From the IMG/VR virus record IMGVR_UViG_3300020202_000026, positions 1-45,602 of that record: a stretch of 45,602 nucleotides of DNA; one strand, 5' to 3'. The notes below the pieces were generated by a model. It saw nothing but the letters and a program-made list of their open reading frames with translations, searched no databases and was not told the DNA's origin. Numbering within the stretch: position 1 is the stretch's first letter; every line of letters begins with the position of its first letter. Made by a program: the position numbers and the translations under genes. Below, piece by piece: positions 1 to 7,974 of the stretch. This DNA comes from a virus.

Positions 1-127
1 TGGCGCTGCCCGGGGCAATTTTCATCGCTCAAGCTCAAACTGGCCAAACGCCTGCTTCTGAGGATATTGCCGAGACGACAGATCATGTTGCTGGCGCTGG
101 TGATACAACGACAGCACGCAGTAGACA
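1..127. repeat. Terminal overlap of circular assembly (left copy)
   Basis: These 127 bases are identical to 45476-45602. One reading frame passes through the overlap without interruption when the ends are merged. An exact 127-base overlap is what an assembler leaves when it closes a circle, so this is probably not a biological terminal repeat. Confidence 0.95.
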
Positions 128-278
128 TGAGCTTAACTTCAGTGACTTAGGTACTGGCTTGCAGTTCCGTATTATCGGCTTAGTTGCTGACCCCGATAAT
201 TCGTGGGCTGAGCATGCTGATGTCTACGTCATGTTTAACGAAAGCGCCTTCGGCGTTAGTGCCGCTGCAAGCGTTTAA
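1..278 (+). CDS. Capsid decoration / head-stabilising protein (3' part)
   Basis: This is the C-terminal part of a 190-residue protein whose start lies at 45181, on the other side of the circular join. The frame enters at base 3 and stops at TAA 276-278. The segment is Ala/Gly/Val/Thr-rich and beta-prone, ending FNESAFGVSAAASV. It lies directly upstream of the major capsid gene, the usual place for a head decoration protein. The assignment rests on position and composition, not on a diagnostic motif. Confidence 0.75.
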   Translation, partial: ALPGAIFIAQAQTGQTPASEDIAETTDHVAGAGDTTTARSRHELNFSDLGTGLQFRIIGLVADPDNSWAEHADVYVMFNESAFGVSAAASV

Positions 279-299
279 TAAATAAGGAGGATGGAATAG

Positions 300-1205
300 A
301 TGCCACCTATTAATACAAGTACTGTAGTGGATACCCTCGACGCCAATCTTAACCAAATATGGTTAGATGGAACCAGTATGTGGCCCGAGGAGTATTCCAA
401 GGTTTTTAATGTTTTAAGTTCAACCAAACAAACCGAGAAGGACAGTTATCTTTCTGGGTTCGGGGCAATGCCTGAAAAGACAGAAGGTGCCGCTGCTACA
501 TACGACACCATTCTGCCGGGTATTGCGGAAACTTATACCCACAAGACTTATGCTTTGGGGTATGAGATTACTGAGGAAGCAGTTGAAGATAATCTCTACA
601 CCACTGAGACCTTTAACAAACTTCCCAAGGCGCTTGATAAAAGTGCTATGCATACCGTTGAGACGACAGCGTTCAACGTGTTTAACAATGGATTTTCCAC
701 TAATGGGCTTGATGGCGTTCCGTTATTTAATACCGCCCACCCAATGCTGGATGGATCAACTCAAGCCAATAGGCCAACTACGGATGCTGATTTGTCCGTG
801 ACATCCTTGACGGCTGGCTTGACCACGATTGATAAATACGTTGATGAGCGTGGCTTAAAACAACCGACCAAGGCAGTTATGCTCTTGATCCCGGTTGATC
901 TTTGGAATACCGCTGAAGAGCTGATTAAGTCTGAGTATAAACCTTATGTTGCTAATAACGAGGTTAATGCTTTACAGTCTAAAGACCTTCAGTATTTCAA
1001 GAGCCATTACCTGACTGACACGGATGCATTTTACTTGCTGTCAGAAAAAGAGAATCATATGTTGAATTTCTATTGGCGCGTTCGTTTAGGTCCGTTACGC
1101 CGGGGAACCGACTTTGATTCTACTAATCTTAAGCATCTGGCACGTATGCGCTTCTCTGTTGGTTATTCTCATTGGAAAGGCACTTACGGAAGCCGCGGGG
1201 CTTAA
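300..1205 (+). CDS. Major capsid protein (Mu gpT-like)
   Basis: A 301-residue protein that should form the icosahedral shell. It starts at ATG 300, nine bases after the strong ribosome site AAGGAGG at 284-290. The sequence resembles the Mu gpT major head subunit family: a helical N-terminus with the WPEEYSKVF segment, then YALGYEITEEAVEDN, a central LFNTAHPMLDG loop, and a C-terminal WRVRLGPLRRGTDF strand. It follows scaffold and decoration genes, as expected for a head module. No prohead-protease signature is visible in or beside it. The family call is by sequence feel rather than a search. Confidence 0.85.
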   Translation: MPPINTSTVVDTLDANLNQIWLDGTSMWPEEYSKVFNVLSSTKQTEKDSYLSGFGAMPEKTEGAAATYDTILPGIAETYTHKTYALGYEITEEAVEDNLYTTETFNKLPKALDKSAMHTVETTAFNVFNNGFSTNGLDGVPLFNTAHPMLDGSTQANRPTTDADLSVTSLTAGLTTIDKYVDERGLKQPTKAVMLLIPVDLWNTAEELIKSEYKPYVANNEVNALQSKDLQYFKSHYLTDTDAFYLLSEKENHMLNFYWRVRLGPLRRGTDFDSTNLKHLARMRFSVGYSHWKGTYGSRGA

Positions 1206-1220
1206 AAGGAGGGAGTAGAC

Positions 1221-1562
1221 ATGCCAAAAAAAGCATTGTCAATCTTTTTAGCTCTGATGGTTATTTCGACATTGGCGTTCGCTCAATCGGCCAGAAACCC
1301 TCAGTATGACCACGCCGGAAAATCTAACTTTACCAATCTAAGCGTCACCGGGTTAGATGTCACTGGAAATCGTGGTTATATTGAATTGGTTTCACCAGAT
1401 GAGAGAGGGGATGTTTTCTCGTACTATTTATGGGTAGATTCAGACGGAAAGCTTAGGGTTGCTTCTTATGCAACGGTTAGTGCTTTCTCTAGTTTCCCGA
1501 CGGGAAATTTAAATCTTCCTGAATTCTGTCCAAATTGTACAATTGTCGGAAATCAAAGCTAA
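1221..1562 (+). CDS. Exported 113-residue protein of the head module
   Basis: A small protein with a clear Sec signal peptide: MPKKA, a hydrophobic core, and a probable cut after AFA at residue 21. The mature part contains beta-rich repeats (NLSVTGLDVTGNRGYIEL) like those of phage fibres, and a CPNC pair near the end. The ribosome site GGAGGG lies just before ATG 1221. It sits between the capsid and O-antigen polymerase genes. No family is recognised. It could be a secreted envelope factor or an externally added virion part. Confidence 0.7.
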   Translation: MPKKALSIFLALMVISTLAFAQSARNPQYDHAGKSNFTNLSVTGLDVTGNRGYIELVSPDERGDVFSYYLWVDSDGKLRVASYATVSAFSSFPTGNLNLPEFCPNCTIVGNQS

Positions 1563-1602
1563 GAATGGAAGCGGAGGGGGAGTAAAATCCCCCTCCATTC
1601 TT
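1561..1602 (+). promoter_or_regulatory. Strong RNA hairpin covering the polymerase start region
   Basis: GGAGGGGGA (1573-1581) pairs with TCCCCCTCC (1588-1596), and AAGAAT (1561-1566) pairs with ATTCTT (1597-1602). This gives 15 base pairs with one six-base bulge. It begins at the upstream stop codon and ends at the base before ATG 1603. It has no T-run, so it is unlikely to be a terminator. The only purine-rich ribosome-site-like stretch near this start is locked in the stem, suggesting translational control. Confidence 0.6.
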
Positions 1603-2856
1603 ATGAAAGAAAATTTATTTAAACTAGTAAGGTTCTCAGTTTTTGGTGTTCCTCTGGCTGGATTAATCCCAATAGAGGGAACAGATGTATGGTATTCACA
1701 GTTTTTGGGATTGATGTCTTTATTAATGATTGGGCTATCCATTGCTCTTTGGAAATTCAATAAAGGTTTCTCAGTGTTTGGGCTAGTATGCTTGTTTTCC
1801 TCTATGGTTGTAGCCAACCAAAGCCCAAAATCCTTGATTACTTTAATACAAATTTATTTGGCTTTCCTAGCAATTTATGCGATCAGTCGCTTTGAAAAGG
1901 ATCAGCGGAAAGCCTTAATTAGGGCCGTTCTCGTATTGGTATCAATCCAGGGGGTTTGGGTTATACTTCAAGCCTTAAATTTAGACCCAATATTCAATTT
2001 AATGGGAAATCCCAACAAAGATGACACTGTTGGCATATCCGGAAGCCATAATCAGCTTGGGTTATTCTTCGCAATGACCGCACCAATTGTCCTGCTTAAT
2101 GCTATCTATCTCTTACCGTTTACGCTAGTTGGACTTTGGTTCTCAACTACGGCAACAGCATGGATTGGGTTTGTAGTATTTTTAATTTTCTGGATTTCGA
2201 TAAAACTTAAGAGTAAGGCGGCTGTCTATTTATTGTTTTTTGGGTTGATGGTTTGTTTGATCTCAGGATTTAATAGAATCTCTGATATTGTCAAGACGGA
2301 GAGATTTAATCTTTGGCGGAGTTCAATTGATCAAGTCCTGAGTGGTCGGGCTATCATTAAGCAGGCTGATCTTTCTAGGCTTAATGGCAAAGAGAAGATT
2401 GAATACATTTCAATCAAGGAAATTAACTGCAACCCTCTATTTGGTTTTGGTCTTGGCAATTTCATCAGGATTTCACCGCATACGCAAGAGTACGTCACCT
2501 TCGCCCATAGGTACGAGCACGCGCATAATGATTACGTAGAAGCTCTCTTTGAGCTTGGCATAACAGGATTCCTATTCTTAATGGTGATGATTGGAAAGTT
2601 CTTGCGAGATTTTTTTTACGCCCAAAGGACGAAGCTCTTAACTTCAGTGTTCTTGGCGATTGTTGTCCAAATGGTTTGTGCAATGGGGGTTTATACAATT
2701 CAGACCGCTATATCTGGGATGTTAATGATTCTATTCTTAGGGTTGTTTTATGGAGAATTAAGAGACCAGCGATGGGAGGATCAAAATGGGAAGATTGCCC
2801 CCGTGGGCGAAAGGACAGCTACGCAATTGCGTGATCTGCGGTTGGTGGTTTCCTGA
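1603..2856 (+). CDS. O-antigen polymerase/ligase-like membrane protein (Wzy_C type)
   Basis: A 417-residue protein with about ten to twelve hydrophobic segments. It carries the Wzy_C-type signature HAHNDYVEALFELGITG (residues 306-322) and a second SHNQLGLFF segment near 148-156. Such inner-membrane proteins polymerise or ligate lipid-linked O-antigen on the periplasmic side. In a phage it probably alters surface polysaccharide, blocking re-adsorption or converting the serotype. The frame is open from TTG 1543, but ATG 1603, directly after the hairpin, gives a more natural start. Being inside the late head module is odd, since lysogenic conversion genes usually lie near the integrase. Confidence 0.85.
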   Translation: MKENLFKLVRFSVFGVPLAGLIPIEGTDVWYSQFLGLMSLLMIGLSIALWKFNKGFSVFGLVCLFSSMVVANQSPKSLITLIQIYLAFLAIYAISRFEKDQRKALIRAVLVLVSIQGVWVILQALNLDPIFNLMGNPNKDDTVGISGSHNQLGLFFAMTAPIVLLNAIYLLPFTLVGLWFSTTATAWIGFVVFLIFWISIKLKSKAAVYLLFFGLMVCLISGFNRISDIVKTERFNLWRSSIDQVLSGRAIIKQADLSRLNGKEKIEYISIKEINCNPLFGFGLGNFIRISPHTQEYVTFAHRYEHAHNDYVEALFELGITGFLFLMVMIGKFLRDFFYAQRTKLLTSVFLAIVVQMVCAMGVYTIQTAISGMLMILFLGLFYGELRDQRWEDQNGKIAPVGERTATQLRDLRLVVS

Positions 2857-2965
2857 ACGAGACGTAAAAATACGGAAAAGAGACGGTAAATGGGTTTGTA
2901 AATGGGATTATGATGAGCTTTTAGAGAAGGAACGTATAGAGGCTATTCAAAGGAGGAGTCAATGA
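2786..2965 (+). CDS. Small cysteine-containing protein (59 residues)
   Basis: Starts at ATG 2786, five bases after GGGAGGA, and overlaps the 3' end of the polymerase gene in another frame. It has CVICGWWFPE followed by WVCKWDYDELLEKER: a CxxC pair with one further Cys, a partial zinc-finger pattern. The tail is charged and helical. Its stop overlaps the next gene (ATGA type), so the genes are translationally coupled. Function unknown. Good ribosome site and coupling support a real gene. Confidence 0.7.
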   Translation: MGRLPPWAKGQLRNCVICGWWFPERDVKIRKRDGKWVCKWDYDELLEKERIEAIQRRSQ

Positions 2966-3321
2966 AAGTTTTATGGGTGTATTTAATTATTGCTATTTTG
3001 CTGTTAGGTAACCCAGTGCAGGCCGATGTAATCTCCCCGAGAACAAACGTCTACGCAAGCTGGGTTAATGTTACGGCGGCGCATACAATTACTTTCCCTT
3101 ATGTTTCTAGGGATATTATGATCAACAACGGTTCTGCTAATGGTATCTGCGTTAATATCCGTGGCGGGAGTGTTGATGCAAGTTGCCGCCAAGACACAGA
3201 TGATAGTATTCAATTGCCCGGAAATTCATCGCTCAATCTCACGGATTTTATTACATCTTCAATCAGCTTTGCTCCGTTATCAGCATCGGCAAGTCCTGTG
3301 AGTGTTGTTGTGACGTACTAG
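2962..3321 (+). CDS. Exported 119-residue protein
   Basis: Begins with a Sec signal peptide: MKVLWVYLIIAILLLGNPVQA, probable cleavage after the final Ala. The mature part is beta-rich, with NVYASWVNVTAAHTITFPY and a later NSSLNLTDF segment, and two Cys (CVNIRG, ASCRQD) that could form a disulphide in the periplasm. RBS AGGAGG lies at 2951-2956. It ends just before a terminator-like hairpin, so it closes a transcriptional subunit with the capsid gene. No family recognised. It may be a virion part added after export. Confidence 0.7.
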   Translation: MKVLWVYLIIAILLLGNPVQADVISPRTNVYASWVNVTAAHTITFPYVSRDIMINNGSANGICVNIRGGSVDASCRQDTDDSIQLPGNSSLNLTDFITSSISFAPLSASASPVSVVVTY

Positions 3322-3345
3322 TCAGTTAGAGGTAGCTTAAAAATC

Positions 3346-3384
3346 AAGCCCTCAATGGTCCAAATGGCCATTGGGGGCTTTTTT
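3346..3384 (+). terminator. Terminator-like hairpin, copy 1 of a family
   Basis: AAGCCCTCAATGG pairs with CCATTGGGGGCTT (13 pairs, one G-T), with a nine-base loop and a six-T run at 3379-3384. It lies 14 bases before the next start codon, inside the late operon. Its flank AGCTTAAAAA and stem base are nearly the same as in the hairpin at 43339. Confidence 0.85.
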
Positions 3385-3397
3385 ATTTGGAGAATGA

Positions 3398-4348
3398 ATG
3401 TATAACTTCGACGAGCTAAAAGATAACGTAGCAAAGTTGGCCCAGAGATCAGGTGATTCGGATTACGAGTCAAAGATTGGCATTTGGCTGAATCTGTCTC
3501 TTGAGACTCTCTATAACGTCTATGATTGGTGGCTTGAGCTTCGAGAGAGATATGATTTCACCTCCGTTGATGGCCAAGCAGATTACGGGATGCCGCCACA
3601 ATTTGACAAGCCATTACTATTTTGGGACCGCACAAATGACAAGCTGATCACCATTAGAACGGAGGAAGAATACACTAAGGACAACTTAGCCAATATCAAT
3701 GATTCGACTGAGGGTGATGTCAATTTTGGATATTTGATTGGGGTTTCCGGGGCGAAGAAACAAGTCAGCACGAGTGGGAGCACAGTTAAGGCTAAAAGCT
3801 CTACCTCTGAAACCGGCTCTGGGATTACTGTCCGTATAGAAGGATATGTAGATTCTGATTTATCAATTGTTGATTATGAAAATATAGTGGTCACCGGGAC
3901 TTCCTATGTGGCTGGGACAAAGACATTTTATAAGATTCTTCATTTTTCAAAGTCTGGCGACAGCGAAGGATATATCACCCTTGCGGATGCTTCCAGCAAT
4001 ATTTTGGCTAATCTAGGGTCAAAAGACAGAGTGGGCCATCACAAAATCTTTCGTCTAGGCCTAATCCCTGACGATTCAGTCACCAATTATCGAATCCTTT
4101 ACAAAAAGAAATTCCGAAAAATGGTCAATGACTACGATTACCCATTTGTTGAAGCCGATGAGTTTTTGACGCTCAATTCGCTTGGTTATGCTTTGTCAGA
4201 GGAGAAAGAAACATCTGAACGGGCAGTGCTCGTTTGGAATAAGGCAAAAGAGGCGTTGAATTTGATTTTGACCAATCAGCAAATGAAGCATGGCCCAGAA
4301 TATCAACACAAAATGGTAAGCGTATTCGCGCAAGCCCATAGACGATGA
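3398..4348 (+). CDS. Head-tail connector / P22 gp4-like adaptor
   Basis: A 316-residue protein. The N-terminal 80 residues (YNFDELKDNVAKLAQRSG, then WLNLSLETLYNVYDWW) and the C-terminal helix (FVEADEFLTLNSLGYALSEE) resemble podovirus head-closure adaptors that bind under the portal. Between them is a Ser/Gly-rich segment at about 120-220 (SGSTVKAKSSTSETG onwards) that looks like an inserted beta domain, making the protein longer than the usual 150-200 residues. It has no signal peptide, unlike the next gene. The stop overlaps the next start. Confidence 0.6.
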   Translation: MYNFDELKDNVAKLAQRSGDSDYESKIGIWLNLSLETLYNVYDWWLELRERYDFTSVDGQADYGMPPQFDKPLLFWDRTNDKLITIRTEEEYTKDNLANINDSTEGDVNFGYLIGVSGAKKQVSTSGSTVKAKSSTSETGSGITVRIEGYVDSDLSIVDYENIVVTGTSYVAGTKTFYKILHFSKSGDSEGYITLADASSNILANLGSKDRVGHHKIFRLGLIPDDSVTNYRILYKKKFRKMVNDYDYPFVEADEFLTLNSLGYALSEEKETSERAVLVWNKAKEALNLILTNQQMKHGPEYQHKMVSVFAQAHRR

Positions 4349-5961
4349 GAAGAATTAAAAATTTACTTTTTGCGTTAACTCTAGCGGCGCTATCCGCCAC
4401 TAACGCTCTTTCTCAGGAAGCCCTACTTAAGGTTAGGATCAACGATTTTTCTGGGGGGATGGTTTCTAATTCCCTTGCAGATGTTATTGCCCCAAATCAG
4501 GGCGCTTCAATGGTCAATGTGGAGCTTAACCGTCCTGGCCGATTATCAAAGCGCAAGGGGCAAGCCTTATTTGCTAGAGACGTTGGAAGCACTCCATTTG
4601 TTGGCATTGGTCGATTTGATCCTGACCGCACTACGTCATATTTAGTTGCGGCCTCAGGCACAAGGGTTGTTCGGGCTTTATCATCCAGCGCAGACTGGAC
4701 AGTGGCTAATCCATCAAATGCCCTTACCGCCGGGCAGAATACAGAATTTGTTCAAGCCAATGATTTACTGTTCATTCTCAATGGTTTTGACTCGACGGCA
4801 TGGTATAGCGGGTCACATTGGTCTACGGCAGGGGCCTATCCAACTTCGCCACCTACCGCAAGAACTGGGGCATGGCTTAGAAACTATCTGTTTTTGGCTG
4901 GGGCAACGACTGAAACAGATTGGGTATACTTCTCGAATAATCTTGACCCAGACACTTTCAGCAGTGGTGACATCATCAAGATCAACACAGGTGATGGGCA
5001 ATCCATTCAGAAGGTTGTTCCATTCAGGCTTAATGAGTTAATTATTTATAAGGAACGAAGTGTATTTGTTTTAGACATCACAGGGTCAACGCCATTATCA
5101 GACTGGACAGTCCAGCCAGTTTCAACGGTAGTCGGCACCATTGCCCCTCGTTCGGTTGTAAGTCTTGGGAATGACCAATGGTTCCTATCCAGTGAGCCGA
5201 TAGCTATTCGTAGTCTTGTCCGCTCAGAATTTGACAAGATTCTGTTAAATCTAGTTTCTGGCCCTATCCAAGACGTTTTCGATGGCACCGGGATATTAAC
5301 TATCAACAAGACTCATATCTCCAAGGCTGCGGCAACGTTATTTAATAACAAGTATTTTCTGGCTGTTCCTACAGGAACATCTACCGTTAATAATACGGTT
5401 TTTGTTTATGATTTCATTACCAATGGATGGTATCGCATTGATGGATGGTTCCCGGCTGATTGGGTGGTTTTTGATAACAGGCTCTTTTACATAGACGCAA
5501 ATGATGGTCGCGTTATTGAGTGCTTTTCTGGAACTGCTGGCGATTGGCCTCAAGGCCCTGGGACGATAGATTCAGCCTCAACGCCTTCTGTTGGGATTGC
5601 TTTTAATTATATAACCAAAAATATAGATTTTGATTATCCAGAAAATTTTAAACAATTGGACTCTTTGGAAGTTGAGTTTGACGCTACGGGAGATTATAAC
5701 GCGGAAGTCTTTGTGAATTTAGATAGCGATGGCTGGCAGAGAGTTGGTACGGTGAATCTAGCCGGAAACTCTTTGACATTGCCAGTAACTTTACCAGCCA
5801 CTTTAGGGAATGGTGGGTTAGCCAGGAAAACCTTTCAATTAACCCAATATGGCGAGTTCAAAAAAATGCAGGTAATGGTTCAGCAATGGGCGTCGTCAAC
5901 GAATGTGACATTGCAAAGAATCACGATTTTCTCAAGGCTTAAACCGTGGAGACGTGAATGA
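4345..5961 (+). CDS. Tail protein, P22 gp10-like, with a signal peptide
   Basis: A 538-residue protein. Residues 29-60 (RINDFSGGMVSNSLADVI, then NVELNRPGRLSKRKG) match the start of tail hub / packaged-DNA stabilisation proteins of podoviruses, followed by beta-propeller-like repeats (TTSYLVAASGTRVVRAL, LLFILNGFDSTAWY). Unusually it starts with MRRIKNLLFALTLAAL and a probable signal-peptidase site after ALS at residue 23. The ATG overlaps the upstream stop (ATGA), and no in-frame ATG with a ribosome site lies between the hydrophobic stretch and the conserved domain, so the leader is translated. This protein should cap the head-tail neck. Confidence 0.65.
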   Translation: MRRIKNLLFALTLAALSATNALSQEALLKVRINDFSGGMVSNSLADVIAPNQGASMVNVELNRPGRLSKRKGQALFARDVGSTPFVGIGRFDPDRTTSYLVAASGTRVVRALSSSADWTVANPSNALTAGQNTEFVQANDLLFILNGFDSTAWYSGSHWSTAGAYPTSPPTARTGAWLRNYLFLAGATTETDWVYFSNNLDPDTFSSGDIIKINTGDGQSIQKVVPFRLNELIIYKERSVFVLDITGSTPLSDWTVQPVSTVVGTIAPRSVVSLGNDQWFLSSEPIAIRSLVRSEFDKILLNLVSGPIQDVFDGTGILTINKTHISKAAATLFNNKYFLAVPTGTSTVNNTVFVYDFITNGWYRIDGWFPADWVVFDNRLFYIDANDGRVIECFSGTAGDWPQGPGTIDSASTPSVGIAFNYITKNIDFDYPENFKQLDSLEVEFDATGDYNAEVFVNLDSDGWQRVGTVNLAGNSLTLPVTLPATLGNGGLARKTFQLTQYGEFKKMQVMVQQWASSTNVTLQRITIFSRLKPWRRE

Positions 5962-7085
5962 GGCAGTTATTATTAATAATTTTGTTGCTTATTAGTTCTT
6001 CGGCTTACGCCGGGACTGTAAGCATGCCTCAATATAACGCCAATGATACGCTAACAGATTTAAATCTAAATCTCCGTTGGAATTTACTTTCCAACGAAAT
6101 TAACGGTGGCCTTGACAATACAAATGCAGACACAGCAGGGGGGTTTAGATTCCATGAGATTCTTGGCTCATTACCAGCCGCGGGCAATCAAGGGCGGGTT
6201 GTTTTTTTAACTGCCAATAACACGTTAAATTTCGATACTGGATCAGATTTTGTTCAGGTTCCAGCTATAACAGGAGCAGTTGGCGGGACAATTGTTCAAT
6301 ATAACGGCTCTACTTGGATTGGGACAAACCCAGGCACAATTGATTATCCTTTTGTTAGTAATGGTTCTGGCAATACTGGTGCGTATGAGCAATTGAAATT
6401 AACGACGGCGGTTCAGGGTCAGCTACCACTTGCCAATGGGGGAACAGCCGCCAATTTAACCGATCCGAATGCAGATCGAATATTATTTTGGGATGATTCA
6501 GCTGGACAAGTTACCTTTTTGACGGCTGGAACTGGTTTGGAACTTTCTGGAACAACTTTGACGACAACTCACAAGCTTGTTTCAACTACCTCAGTTTCGA
6601 CTGCTACAGCTAGTTCCGATATTTCAATCACGAACACCAAATATTATTTGGTTAATGTAGTGATTACCGCAACCAGTGCAACGACCTCTGGATTTGGGAT
6701 CAGATTTAACAGTGGTGTTTCAACGAACACCTATGGATATATTTATCGTGGGTTTGATTTAGGAGGCACTGCACAGGATGGCGCCGTTACTTTAGGTTCA
6801 GCCGCATATATCCAAACGAATGCAACTGCGGGGGTTAGTGCTACTACCGACACTTATTATTTTTTACAGTTTTACATTTACCCTCAATCAACCCTCGACC
6901 AAAAGCATCAAACGGTTCGAGGGACTACTTGGGGGCGTACAAATTCAGGTAACGATGGATATTCTGAGTTCATGGGGAGTTGGAACCCGAGCGCTTCGAC
7001 TGTGACTGACTTTAGAATTATCACGACAGATGGGGCAACAACTTATTCAGGAACGATTTATTTATATGAGATTCCACTAAGCTAG
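5958..7085 (+). CDS. Tail fibre / spike-like protein with a signal peptide
   Basis: A 375-residue protein. MRQLLLIILLLISSSAYA is a textbook Sec leader, cleaved after residue 18. The mature part is Thr/Gly/Asn-rich and beta-prone, with fibre phrases such as QLPLANGGTAANLTDPNADR, FLTAGTGLELSGTTLTTTH and a C-terminal jelly-roll-like region ending YSGTIYLYEIPLS. The ATG overlaps the preceding stop, so translation is coupled to the gp10-like gene. Tail fibres do not normally carry export signals. Probable role: receptor binding or the distal tail tip. Confidence 0.6.
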   Translation: MRQLLLIILLLISSSAYAGTVSMPQYNANDTLTDLNLNLRWNLLSNEINGGLDNTNADTAGGFRFHEILGSLPAAGNQGRVVFLTANNTLNFDTGSDFVQVPAITGAVGGTIVQYNGSTWIGTNPGTIDYPFVSNGSGNTGAYEQLKLTTAVQGQLPLANGGTAANLTDPNADRILFWDDSAGQVTFLTAGTGLELSGTTLTTTHKLVSTTSVSTATASSDISITNTKYYLVNVVITATSATTSGFGIRFNSGVSTNTYGYIYRGFDLGGTAQDGAVTLGSAAYIQTNATAGVSATTDTYYFLQFYIYPQSTLDQKHQTVRGTTWGRTNSGNDGYSEFMGSWNPSASTVTDFRIITTDGATTYSGTIYLYEIPLS

Positions 7086-7095
7086 GAGGTTTTAG

Positions 7096-7965
7096 ATGGG
7101 TTTATTTGGCGGCAAGAAAGCACCAACAATAAATATTCCTGCACCACCGAAGTTGCCAACCGCAGAGGAGCTTTACGCGCAAGCGTTGGGATATGCTAGG
7201 CGTGAACAACCCTTAGGGTTTGGAGCGAGGGAGTCAGCTTTAAGTGACTTGAATTTAGGCAATGCCTATTTTGACAGGTTCCAGCCATCTTCATTTGAAC
7301 AGGCTTTAGGTAATCAGTATTTTCAAAACATTATGCCGGATTTGGAGAGATCGATTAAACACAATCTTTCGCTGTCAGGGACAATCAATTCCCCGCTTTT
7401 GGCAGATCAAATTGCCAAGGCGAGAGGGCAAGTTGGGTTTGACGTTGGAAGCTACTTGTCAAATATAGCTAATCAAAGAGCATTGACTAGCCTGAATTCT
7501 CGATTGAACATTTCCCCCGAATCTATCATTAATCCGTTTATAGAAACTGGCATGAATCAGGCCAATAAGCAGGCAGACCTTAGTTACCAAGGGGCCTTGA
7601 TGCAAGCACAAGCGGATTATCAAAATGCGATGCAAAAGTATAACCAGAGCAACGCCAAAAGAGCTTTAATTGGTTCAGTGCTAGGTGGCGTCGCTGGTTC
7701 ATTCAGTGGGCCGGGAGGCGCAGCAATGGGTTCTTCCATTGGCGGAACTTTAGCGGGCGGTGGTGCTGCTCAATCGCCAGTTAGTTTTGGTGATGCCTTA
7801 TCAATTTATCAAGCATTTAGTCCATCACAGCCGGGGTTTGCGCGTGCAGGGTTTAATGGTTATGGGAAAAATACTCCATTTGGTGTTTACAACACCGGGA
7901 GCACGAGTATTTTACCCGGTAAGGTTCCAATGGGAATGTCTCAACCTGTATACATGATGAACTAG
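7096..7965 (+). CDS. Putative DNA-ejection / internal virion protein A
   Basis: A 289-residue protein with a Pro-rich N-terminus, a helical core (QKYNQSNAKRALIGSVLGG) and a Gly/Ala-rich glycine-zipper region at about 200-230 (GSFSGPGGAAMGSSIGG) of the kind found in membrane-penetrating ejection proteins. It has a strong AGGAGG ribosome site and no signal peptide. It is the first of three consecutive genes in the place where P22-like phages encode ejection proteins gp7, gp20 and gp16. No detectable lysozyme motif. Role inferred from position and composition. Confidence 0.5.
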   Translation: MGLFGGKKAPTINIPAPPKLPTAEELYAQALGYARREQPLGFGARESALSDLNLGNAYFDRFQPSSFEQALGNQYFQNIMPDLERSIKHNLSLSGTINSPLLADQIAKARGQVGFDVGSYLSNIANQRALTSLNSRLNISPESIINPFIETGMNQANKQADLSYQGALMQAQADYQNAMQKYNQSNAKRALIGSVLGGVAGSFSGPGGAAMGSSIGGTLAGGGAAQSPVSFGDALSIYQAFSPSQPGFARAGFNGYGKNTPFGVYNTGSTSILPGKVPMGMSQPVYMMN

Positions 7966-7974
7966 GGGGAAAAG

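Noticed and set aside
1-127. True direct terminal repeat of linear phage DNA
   Set aside because: The 127-base length and the in-frame gene across the join fit assembler circularisation; no evidence for a defined terminus.
4646-5041. 131-codon frame inside the gp10-like gene
   Set aside because: It is a frame shadow with no ribosome site or domain.
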